From Magnaporthiopsis rhizophila (lineage: Eukaryota > Ascomycota > Sordariomycetes > Magnaporthales > Magnaporthaceae), in contig PYSS01000007.1 of assembly GCA_003049465.1 (NCBI GenBank), positions 1 through 64,000 on the forward strand: a stretch of DNA of 64,000 bases. The letters are read 5' to 3'. Below the pieces are notes generated by a model. It made no database searches. It was not told where the DNA came from and saw only the letters and a list, made by a program, of their open reading frames with translations. Each line of letters starts with the position of its first letter. The first letter of the stretch is position 1. A program made the position numbers and the translations under genes. Shown piece by piece: positions 54,706 to 64,000 of this stretch.

Positions 54706-57700
54706 ATGATGGAACACTCCAAGGATGACGAGAAGGGAAGGGATATGCCTCCAATGCAGCCAAACCGCTCGGCCAACTCGCTTCCTGCGTCTTCTTCTTC
54801 CACTACCACGAACGTCGAGGATATGCGCGAGGAGGCAAAGCGCAACAACCCTAACGGCACCTCCAATGTTGGGTCCGGTGTCTCTGTCGAGCAGGCGGAA
54901 GCCGACTTCGCCGACCTGCAGCGCGAACTCACGGGCCTATCGAGAGCCAGCCGCGTCAGGAGTCGATCGTCCCAGCACCAGCATGATATCGAGAAAGCCG
55001 GGGTTGACCTAGCTCAGTCTTCGTCGTCGGAGAGTGAGAGGTTTGACCTGGAGAGTTACCTACGCAGTGGCATCGCTGCCCAGCGCGAGGCTGGAATCCG
55101 ACCCAAGCACATCGGCGTCTACTGGGACGACTTCACCGTGAAGGGCATGAGTGGCGTGTCCAACTTTGTTCAGACGTTCCCCGACGCCGTCCTTGGCTTT
55201 TTCGACGTGTGGACGCCTATCAAAAGGATGCTCGGCCTAGGTGCCAAGGGCACCGAAGCCACCCTACTCGACGACTTCCGCGGCGTCTGCAAGCCTGGGG
55301 AGATGGTGCTCGTGCTGGGGAAGCCTGGCTCCGGCTGCACAACATTCCTCAAGACCATCACCAATCAGCGCTTTGGCTACACCAATGTCACTGGCGATGT
55401 CCGCTACGGACCCTTCACCGCCGACGAGTTCAAGGCTTACCGCCAAGAGGCTGTGTACAACCAAGAAGACGACATTCATCACGCGACCCTCACTGTCGAG
55501 CAGACGCTTGGCTTCGCACTCGACACCAAGATCCCAGCCAAGCTGCCTGCTGGAATCACCAGGGCTCAGTTCAAAGAAAACGTCATCACGATGCTGCTGA
55601 AGATGTTCAACATCGAACACACGCGCAACACCATCGTTGGCGGCGGCATTGTTCGCGGTGTTTCTGGCGGTGAGAGGAAACGTGTTTCGGTTGCCGAGAT
55701 GATGATTACAGAGGCCTCGATCCTCTCTTGGGACAACAGCACTCGCGGTCTGGACGCAAGCACCGCGCTCGATTTTATCAAGTCGCTCCGCATCCAGACC
55801 AACCTGTACAAGACGGCAACCTTCGTATCGCTGTACCAGGCCTCCGAGAACATCTATGGCCTGTTTGATAAGGTGCTCGTCATCGACGCTGGAAAGCAGG
55901 TCTATTTCGGCCCCGCCAGCGAGGCTCGGGCTTACTTTGAAGGCCTCGGCTTCGCGGCTCGGCCGCGGCAGACAACGCCCGACTACCTGACAGGCTGCAC
56001 CGACGAGTACGAAAGAGGCTACGCCGAAGGCTACTCGCCCGAAAATGCGCCCCATAGTCCCGACACGCTCTCACAGGCTTTCAGGAAGTCTGACATCTCG
56101 AAGCGCCTAGACCAGGAGATGGCCGAGTACAGCGAGTCGCTCAAGGTCGAGACGCGAACGCACGAGGACTTCAAAATCGCTGTCAAGGAGAGCAAGCGCA
56201 CCGGTGCCAAGAAGACTGTCTACTCGGTCGGCTTCCACCAGCAGGTGTGGGCCCTGATGAAGCGGCAGACGGTGCTAAAGTTGCAGGATCGCCTGGCACT
56301 GTTCCTCTCGTGGTTCCGCACCATTGTCATCGGCATCGTGCTCGGGACACTGTACCTCAACCTCGGCCAAACGTCTGCGTCTGCTTTCAGCAAGGGAGGC
56401 CTAATGTTCATCTCGCTGCTTTTCAATGCGTTCGAGGCATTCGCTGAGCTTGGGTCGACCATGATGGGCCGCGGCATCGTCAACAAACACAAGGCCTATG
56501 CTTTCCACCGACCCAGTGCTCTCTGGATCGGGCAGATCTTTGTCGACCAAGCATTTGGAGCGCCACGCATCCTGGCATTCTCCCTCATCGTCTACTTTAT
56601 GACCAATCTCGTAAGAGACGCCGGTGCCTTCTTCATGTTTTATCTGTTCATCTTGACGGGCAACATCGCCATGACGCTCTTCTTCCGAATTATTGGCTGC
56701 GTCTCGATCGATTTCGACTACGCCGTCAAGTTCGCCGTCGTCACAATCACTCTGCTCATCACCACGTCTGGATACATGATCCAATATCAGTCTCAGCAGG
56801 TATGGCTGCGCTGGATCTTCTGGATCAATCCCCTCGGCCTCATGTTTAGCGCCATGATGGAGAATGAGTTCGGCCGCATCGACCTGACGTGCACCGCCGA
56901 GAGTCTGGTGCCGTCCGGACCAGGCTTCACCAACCCGGCTCACCAGGTCTGCACGCTGCCCGGGTCAAAGCCAGGCACCCTCGCCGTCTCGGGCTCCGAC
57001 TACATCCGCACCGGCTTCTCGTACAGCCCAGAAGACATTTGGCGCAACTTCGGCATCGTGGTGGCCATGATCGTCTTCTTCCTCATCATGAACGTGGTTT
57101 TGGGCGAGCTTGTCAACTTCGGCATGGGCGGAAACGCGGCCCGCGTCTACCAGAAGCCCAACGACGAGAGGAAGGCGCTGAACGAGAAGCTGGCAGCCAA
57201 GCTCAAGGAGAAACGGGCGGCCAAGGGTGTCGAGGAGGACTCGCAGTCCCTCAAGATCGATTCCAAGAGCGTGCTGACTTGGGAGAACCTCACTTACGAT
57301 GTGCCCGTGCCCGGTGGAACTCGAAGGCTGCTGAACGACGTTTTCGGCTACGTGCGACCCGGCGAGCTTACCGCGCTCATGGGAGCCTCGGGCGCCGGCA
57401 AAACGACGCTGCTGGACGTGCTCGCGGCGCGCAAAAATATCGGCGTCATCGGCGGCGACATTCTCGTGGACGGCGTCAAGCCGGGCAGGGAGTTTCAGCG
57501 GTCCACGTCATATGCGGAGCAGGTCGACATGCACGACCCGACCCAGACAGTTCGCGAGGCCCTGCGCTTCTCGGCCGACCTGAGGCAGCCGTTCGAGACG
57601 CCGCAAGAGGAGAAGTATAGCTACGTCGAGGACATCATCGCGCTGCTGGAGCTTGAGGATCTTGCCGACTCTATCATTGGCTCTCCCGAATCCGGACTGA

Positions 57701-59254
57701 CGGTGGAGCAACGCAAACGCGTGACCATCGGGGTTGAGCTGGCGGCCAAGCCCGAGCTGCTGCTCTTCTTGGACGAGCCGACGTCGGGGCTGGACAGTCA
57801 GGGCGCCTTCAACATCGTTCGCTTTCTCAAGAAACTGGCCACCGCCGGCCAGGCCGTCCTCTGCACCATCCACCAGCCCAACTCTGCGCTTTTCGAGAAC
57901 TTTGATCGGCTGCTGCTTCTCCAGCGAGGCGGGCGCTGCGTCTACTTTGGCGACATCGGCCGCGACGCGTCGGTGCTGCGCGCCTATCTCAAGCGCCACG
58001 GTGCCGAGCCGAAGCCGACGGACAACGTGGCCGAGTACATGCTCGAGGCCATTGGAGCCGGCAGCGCGCCGCGGGTTGGACCGCGTGACTGGGCAGACAT
58101 CTGGGAGGACTCCGCCGAGCTGGCCAACGTCAAGGACACCATCTCGCAGCTCAAGCAGGAGCGTCAGAAGGCGCTGACGGCCGGTGGCGATGATGCCAAG
58201 GCTGGCGGCCTCGAGCGCGAGTACGCGTCGCCCTTCTCGCACCAGCTCAAGGTGGTGATCCACCGCAGCAACGTATCGCTGTGGCGGTCGCCCAACTACC
58301 TCTTCACGCGCCTCTTCAACCACGTCGTCATCGCGCTGCTGACGGGGCTCACGTACCTGCAGCTCGACGACTCGCGCTCGTCGCTGCAGTACAAGATCTT
58401 TGTCATGTTCCAGATCACGGTGCTGCCAGCGCTCGTCATCAGCCAGGTCGAGGCCATGTTCCATATCAAGCGCGACGTCTTCTTCCGCGAGTCGTCGTCC
58501 AAGATGTACAACCACTACTCCTTCGCCGCGGCCCAGCTCATCTCTGAGCTTCCCTACACCATCCTGTGCGCCGTCTGCTTCTTCCTGCCGCTCTACTACA
58601 TGCCGGGCTTCCAGGTCGAGAGCTCGCGGGCGGGCTACCAGTTCCTCCTGGTACTCGTCACCGAAATCTTCGCCGTCACCATGGGCCAGGGATTGTCGGC
58701 CCTGACGCCCTCGACCTTCATCTCGAGCCAGTTCGACCCCTTTATCAACATCACTTTTGCCCTCTTCTGCGGCGTCACCATCCCGTCCACCCAGATGCCC
58801 GAGGGCTACCGCTGGCTGTTCCAGCTCGACCCCTTCACGCGCCTCATCGGCGGCACCGTCACCACGGCCCTGCACGAGCTGCCCGTCGTCTGCAAGCCCT
58901 GGGAGCTCAACTCGTTCGTCCCGCCCAACGGCACCTCTTGCGGCGATTATTCGGCCTCCTACTTCGGCGCCGGCGGCAGGGGCTACATTCTCGACAAGAC
59001 CTCCACCACGCGCTGCGACTACTGCGCCTACAGCGTCGGCGACGACTTTTACGATCGGCTTGGCTTCTCCTTTGACAAAAGGTGGCGCGACCTCGGCATC
59101 TTTCTCGCCTTTGTGGGGAGCAACATCATCATCCTGTTCCTGGCTGTAAGTTCCATTCCTCCCGTTTCAATGTCCCGAAGTACCTTGGGTAATGAGTGCC
59201 GTCGCTGACTGCTGTGTTCTACAGACTCGCTTCTTGAACTTCAACAAGAGGTAG
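54706..59254 (+). CDS. PDR-type ABC transporter (ABC-G full length)
   Basis: Two exons, 54706-59145 and 59225-59254, giving 1489 aa. The last intron (GTAAGT...TTCTACAG) joins ILFLA to TRFLNFNKR, the usual PDR end. Domain order is NBD1-TMD1-NBD2-TMD2. NBD1 has the degenerate Walker A GKPGSGCTTF (about residue 205), signature VSGGERKRVS and WDNSTRGLD; NBD2 has Walker A GASGAGKTTLLD (about 893), LTVEQRKRVTIG and FLDEPTSGLD. The Lys-to-Cys change in the first Walker A is normal for the family. Each TMD has about six membrane segments. It probably exports drugs or other hydrophobic compounds at the plasma membrane. The ATG at 54706 is the first in frame, a long T run lies upstream, and a P450 is the convergent neighbour. 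Confidence 0.94.
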
Positions 59255-59739
59255 ATTGCCTGCCAAGGGCACTCTTCCTTCTTCGGCCAACCTCTCGTTT
59301 CGTTTCTCACATAGCTAATCGTCCGTTGTTTTCCTAACCTCCTAATCGCCTCCATAATATCATGTGTCGGCGATTCTTTACCACTAGACTAGCACCTTCG
59401 CGCCTCGCCTTTTTTTTTTCCTCCTGCATCTTTTAGGATAGACAAAACCTCACCGTTCCTATTTTCTATTTCCTTTTCCTCTAGATTATCTGCCAAAAGC
59501 CCGCATATCTTGCACTGGGCTTTTGTTTCAATCCTGTTGTCAAGCATCCCTTTTGCGTATCTCTGTTCCTCATCTGCATTGTCGTCGATGGGCTCTTTTT
59601 GATGTTTTTCTCCTATACATATGTAATTATGATTCAACGCGCATACTCACGTAGATAGATACATATAATCTCTGGAATCTAAATCTTTGCTTCTAACCTG
59701 CCTTTTCCCAATCGAACGTCCTCTCTCCCAGCTGTTTGT
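59255..59739. other. Convergent intergenic region
   Basis: 485 bp between the 3' ends of the ABC transporter and the P450, T/C-rich and AT-rich. No gene was seen. Confidence 0.5.
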
Positions 59740-61667
59740 CTAATGTCTGGAACGTCTTGTAACAAAACAGGGCAAGCCTCCTTCCATAGGCAGAGTCAGC
59801 GAGTTTTTGCTGACCCTCTCATAGCGCTTGTCGTAGGCGGGGCGGAATTCAAAGGCACAGGTGACGACCGGAAGCACCTGCACCACTACAAGCTCGGCCA
59901 TTTTCTTGCCGAGGCAGGTGTGGGATCCGCCGTTGAAGACGGGGAACTCGGATGCGCTCCTGGAAACAAACACGGACGGCCCGCCCGACGATGTCGCGGA
60001 AAGCCAGCGGTCCGGGCGGAAGACATCGGCGTCGGGCCCCCAGGTGGTCTGGGATCTTCCCATGGCCCAGATGCTCCAGAGAAGGACGGACGACTCGGGG
60101 ATGAATGTGCCGTCGGGCAGCGTGGCCGCGCCGACGCACTGCCTGATCTCGATGGGGATGGGAGGATACAGGCGCATAACCTCGTAGAAGACGGCCATGG
60201 TGTAGGGCATCGTGGCCGGGGTGAGGCGTGCGGGGTCGTGGGGAAGGTTTTGGGTCCCCAGCGCCTCCCGCGCCTCGTCCCGGATCCTCTCCATGGCGTC
60301 CTGGTGGCCCTGCCGCATCAGCATATACAACGACCAAGTCAGGGCCTGTGCGACAGTGTCTCTGCCTAATCAAGAGTTGGGTACGTAGTTAGATGGCACC
60401 GCGAGGCAAGACATGGCATGAGAGCAGCCGGCTAAGGGAGGGTTTGCTGAGCAGAAAGTGACTGACCTGCTGAGAGATAGTTCAGGGCAGCGTCTGCCAC
60501 AATTGTCTCATCCCCAATGGAGTCCAGGAGTGACTGCATGAGACTGCCCGATGTCTCCAGCAGCGCTTCCTTTTCGGACTGCGCGCTGGCGGCAGATCGT
60601 CTATCCCGCACCGCTTTGGCGACGATCCTCTTGCCGTACGACTTGATAACACGGAGCGAGCGTCTGAACCGGGAGCCCGTGACCAGCTCGGTCAAGGCAT
60701 ACAAGGGATTCTGGAAGCGCTCTCCGGTCACGCCGGAGGCGTAATCAAAAGCCACTGTGAAGTCGTCATCGGCATGCATTTCCATCTAGCAAAGCAAAGC
60801 AGTCACAGGGAATACAGTCAGCGACGATTAAGAGAGCGGAGGAGGCGACGGCAGCGAGCCAGGACTGCCTGCCTACATTGTAGGCCATCTTCCCCATGAG
60901 CTGGGACGTTATCTGGTGAAAGACGGTCTGCATATCCACGGCCTCTCCCGAGTCCGCATGGCGCTCAAGAAGCTCAATGCTCGCGGAGAGATAGCGAGGC
61001 AGGGCAACGTCAGTCAGGACGCGCATGTTTGGGACACTCAAAAAGTGTAGGCCGGCCTTGCGCTGGGCCTTCCACAAATCGCCATCGGCGTTGATAATTC
61101 CATGACCTGATGGGACACAAAGCCGAGAATCCCGGACGACAGCATCACCGTCACGGTCAGCAAACGGCACACGAACGAGAAGAGCAACTATCTGTCCAAA
61201 ACGGGCGGCCGAGACGGACCAAAGAGATCCCACGAGCGGCGTCTCACAAAATCGCCCTTTTTGAACAGGGCCTCGTTCTTGAAGACATAGTCGAGGTTGG
61301 TGGGGTCGTTGATGACGACTCCGGGAGGCAGGCTCGGCACCGATATCTGGTACGTCTCATAGCCAAACTCGCGCTCGCGCTGGCTGAACCATGAGAAGAG
61401 CGTCTGGCGTGGCTGAAGGAAGACGATCCCGTTGCCTAGAAAGGGGAGCGAGTCGCGCGGTTTCCTGTCGCTATTAGTTAGTTGGGACGAGGCGGAAAGA
61501 TTCTGAAGCATGAGCCCGGGCGCAGCGGGTGAGCGTGCGTACCTGAGGGGGACGCCATTGCGTCTAAGTTGAGTTGGTCGAGCGACGAGCCGGACGAGCA
61601 GGCCGAGAATGGCCAGACCCAAAGCCGCCAAGGGCCAAGAATGGATGGCAGCACCGACCAGCGACAT
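59740..61667 (-). CDS. Cytochrome P450 monooxygenase
   Basis: Five exons: 61667-61543, 61464-61220, 61106-60877, 60785-60467 and 60365-59740, giving 514 aa, a normal P450 length. All phases agree, and exon joins restore RKPRDSLPFLGNG, DLFGHGIINADGDLW and the I-helix AGRDTVAQALTW (about residues 306-317). The N-terminal hydrophobic anchor is WPLAALGLAILGLLVRLV, so it should sit in the ER membrane. The K-helix ExxR is E368-V-M-R371, then FRPDRW (PERF). The heme-binding loop is FNGGSHTCLG with C457; the usual Arg before the Cys is His. The I-helix and FLGNGI pattern suggest the CYP52 clan (fatty-acid or alkane type), but the family number is not assigned. It is convergent with the ABC transporter. 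Confidence 0.9.
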
Positions 61668-62178
61668 GGCAGACCGATCGCTGAGGCGGGTGCCTTGCTG
61701 AGATGGCTTCAAAGCCCGACAATGACAAGGAACGAAGGTGAGCGCGTCTGAGTGATTCCAAGGGGATGGCGTCACGTGATGCTATCCTGTCATGTCAGCA
61801 AGAAACGACCAGTTCGTTATTTGGTGCTGGCTCACGTTTTGGTTTCTAATTTCGGCCGGACCGCCCGGCGGAAGGTCAATTAAGATCTTTGTTACACCGC
61901 AGGAGCAATGCTTATCGGGCCCACCTTGAGATGAATGATGCGTGCACTTTGGAGGAGTGGACTGGGAACCCTGGACCATTGCCAGGGACCGTGTGCAAAA
62001 CTATGAGAAAAGAGCTGCGTCACTACTCGACATGGGAGCCCAGCTGTTCGCTCTGTATTTAGACAACCCACGAGAATATCTCGACGGCGACTGCTCCTTC
62101 TGCTCTAAAACACACGGGCATCATAGGACGAGATCATATCCCAGGCAGCACGGCAATTAAAGATAGGAAAAGAAGAAC

Positions 62179-62212
<34 letters not shown>

Positions 62213-62246
62213 TCTGCTTGCCCCCCGCCGGCCTGAGCTGCCCAGC
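61668..62246. other. Divergent promoter region (P450 / methyltransferase-like)
   Basis: 579 bp between two divergent genes, with a 28-nt A run at 62179-62206 just upstream of the methyltransferase-like start. No other gene was recognised. Confidence 0.55.
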
Positions 62247-63350
62247 ATGGCAACAACCGTCCTTGTCCCGCGCAGGCATTTTTTTGAGATAGACGACCAG
62301 ACATGGCAAGTCCAACCCCAAAATCCTGAGAGACAGCGAAAAGCGCGCACCGAGCCCCTCGACTAACATGTTCTACCACCACCCAGGTTCCCCGATTTCC
62401 TCCGCCAGAGGGTGCAGACGGGGCTCACGCTGGTCTGGAACCTGCGCGTGCCCCTGTTGCAGGCGGCCGCGCCCGCCCAGCTCGTGGCCCGGCTGCTGAC
62501 GACGCACCTGGGCCCGGTCGGCGGCTACGCCTTTGTCGACTTTTGCGCCGGCGGCGGCGGTCCTACCCCGGAGATTGAGCGCGCCGTCAACAAGGGCCGC
62601 CGCGCCGCCGCCGCTGCGCCCTTTGTGCTGACAGACCTGCATCCGCACGTGTCAGACTGGGCCCGCGCCGCCAGGGCGAGCCCCAACATTAGCTACATCC
62701 GCGAGCCCGTCGACGCCACCGCCGCCCCCGCCACCCTGCTCGACCGCCTCCGCGGCCGCACCCTGGGCCCTGGCGGCGCCTCGTACGCTGCCGTGGCCAA
62801 CCCGGCCACCGAGACTACGGAGTCCCGCAACGGCGGCGACCCCAAGATGGTGGCGGCCGTGGACGCGGCGGCGGTGACGGCGACCACCAATGGCGTGCCG
62901 CCGCACCCACGCAAGATCTTCCGGCTCTTCAACCTGGCCTTCCACCACTTTGACGACCCGCTCGCGCGCGCCATCCTCAAGGACACGGTCGAGACGAGCG
63001 ACGGCTTCGGCATCTTTGAGCTGCAGCACCGCACCATCGACTCCTTCTTCTCGACCATCCTGTTCGGCGTCGGCATCCTCCTCTACACCCCCGTGTACGC
63101 CTTTCTGGAGCACGACCCCGTCGCCCTCCTCTTCACCTACCTCTTGCCCATCATCCCCTTTGTCCTCGTCGTCGACGGCTGGATCTCGGGGCTCAGGACC
63201 CGCACCCCGGACGAGATCGAGGCCCTGCTCCGCTCCTGTGGCGCCGAGGGCGGCACCGACCAGTGGGAGCTGCGGAGCGGCAGCGAGAAGCACATGTGGC
63301 CGTGTGGCCATCTGCACTGGGTCATCTGCCTCAAGAAGAATGCGTCGTGA
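62247..63350 (+). CDS. Methyltransferase-like membrane protein, GC-AG intron
   Basis: Two exons, 62247-62305 and 62387-63350, giving 340 aa. Splicing uses a GC donor (GCAAGT) and a CACCCAG acceptor with a GACTAAC branch site; it joins HFFEIDDQT to WFPDFLRQRVQTGLTLVWN, the expected order in the fungal family. The region YAFVDFCAGGGGPTPEIE looks like a glycine-rich SAM-binding loop, and FVLTDLHPHVSDW has an acidic second motif. Two hydrophobic segments (FFSTILFGVGILLYTPVYAF and LLFTYLLPIIPFVLVVDGWI) lie towards the C-terminus. It is therefore a membrane-associated putative methyltransferase of unknown substrate. I recall homologues being widespread in Ascomycota, mostly as hypothetical proteins. 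Confidence 0.8.
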
Positions 63351-63832
63351 TTACCTAGGGATTAAACTTTGGTCTTTATAAAAGACAGGGGGTCAAGCAA
63401 AGCAACATGGCGCAAACAAGCTCGCAGACCTAGTGCCGATAGAATATTATCCTCAATAGAATGCATATATTGCATTGCTCACTTCGACTCGGGCTTTGTG
63501 CTGGATCTAATCGCAAACTTTAACAACAGCTTGTCATTGTCCATCATTTCTAACGATTCTAGAGCTAATTGATCCTGAGCTTGCCACCCATCGTCAAGCG
63601 ACAGCCCGGGGCAGCCATTGTTCCCCCTTGGGCGGGGCAGAGATCCCGCTCATCTTATCAAACACGAGGCTGATTGAGAAAAAAAAAGTCATTAAAAAGA
63701 AAAAAAGAAAAAAAAAGAAAAAAACGAGAAAAATAACAAAGAAGGAACATGTACGCAGGCAGAAGTAAATGTTACATCATAGCCAGGAGCCCTAACAGTA
63801 AACCGGGCCAAAGGAAGAGAGAACCCGGACGC
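63351..63832. other. Convergent intergenic region
   Basis: 482 bp between two convergent genes, with an A-rich polypurine stretch near 63678-63740. No gene was recognised. Confidence 0.5.
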
Positions 63833-64000
63833 TCAAACGACCGGGCCGGCCTTGACGACATCCTCAGTAGCCTCCGACTCGTACTTTTTGAAGTTCTCAA
63901 GGAACAGGACGCCGAGCTTGGTGACCTCCTGGGTGAAGCTCTCGGCACCCGCGGTCCAGGCGGCCTTGGGGTTGAGCAGCTCCGAGGGCACGCCGGGGCA
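63833..64000 (-). CDS. Phosphoenolpyruvate carboxykinase (ATP), 3' end
   Basis: Only the C-terminal 55 residues and the stop are in the window; the rest lies beyond position 64000. The sequence CPGVPSELLNPKAAW..., FTQEVTKLGVLFLENFKKYE and a SEATEDVVKAGP end match the C-terminus of fungal ATP-dependent PEP carboxykinase (acu-6 / PCK1), the gluconeogenic enzyme converting oxaloacetate and ATP to PEP, ADP and CO2. Active-site residues are outside the window. Confidence 0.85.
   Translation of the reverse strand, partial: CPGVPSELLNPKAAWTAGAESFTQEVTKLGVLFLENFKKYESEATEDVVKAGPVV

Noticed and set aside
57508..58875. 455-codon open frame antisense to the ABC transporter
   Set aside because: It is rich in Glu, Gly, Arg and Val as expected for the complement of GC-rich coding DNA, has no domain, and overlaps a clear PDR transporter on the other strand.

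Overview
The window is nuclear DNA of a filamentous ascomycete (Pezizomycotina), most likely a Sordariomycete. The evidence is short spliceosomal introns (about 50-180 nt) with GTRNGT donors and CTRAC-type branch sites, GC-rich coding exons, AT-rich decayed repeats of the kind RIP leaves, a fungal Zn2Cys6 regulator, a PDR-type ABC transporter, a cytochrome P450 and a divergent histone H4 variant of a type known from ascomycetes. Gene models below were built by joining open frames at splice sites that restore conserved protein sequence.

Layout: 1-2.4 kb is an AT-rich, gene-free block ending at the 3' end of trpE. From 2.4 to 14.2 kb lie trpE (-), a BCS1-type AAA ATPase (+), RPF2 (+), a Zn2Cys6 regulator (-), mitochondrial uS11m (-) and TIM44 (+). 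A 2.5-kb intergenic block at 14.2-16.7 kb carries a 111-bp solo LTR next to a decayed MITE. Then come cystathionine gamma-lyase (+), a large DUF1765-like gene (-), a 3.4-kb gene-free stretch, a Grx6/7-type glutaredoxin (+), an F-box-like gene (+) and RPS15/uS19 (+). A second MITE copy at 31.1-31.5 kb has a tiny perfect hairpin element inserted in it. From 31.7 to 42.1 kb are a SET protein (-), a complex I accessory subunit (-), SIL1 (+), a SET-MYND protein (-), a REX1-type exonuclease (+) and the histone H4 variant (-). From 43.5 to 51.5 kb are a low-complexity coiled-coil protein (-), a 70-aa small protein (+), a Vip1-like RRM protein (+), a JmjC protein (-) and the CK2 beta subunit (+). A 3.2-kb intergenic block contains a poly-G/N assembly gap. 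The right end carries a PDR ABC transporter (+), a P450 (-), a methyltransferase-like membrane protein (+) and the 3' end of PEP carboxykinase (-, cut by the window edge).

Most genes are housekeeping, with a notable number of mitochondrial ones (BCS1, uS11m, TIM44, complex I subunit). TrpE and CYS3 are amino-acid metabolism genes, and trpE has a perfect CPC1/GCN4 site upstream. The ABC/P450/methyltransferase-like trio looks more accessory. The most unusual items are the divergent H4 variant, the nested hairpin mini-transposon, and the small solo LTR with an intact target-site duplication.
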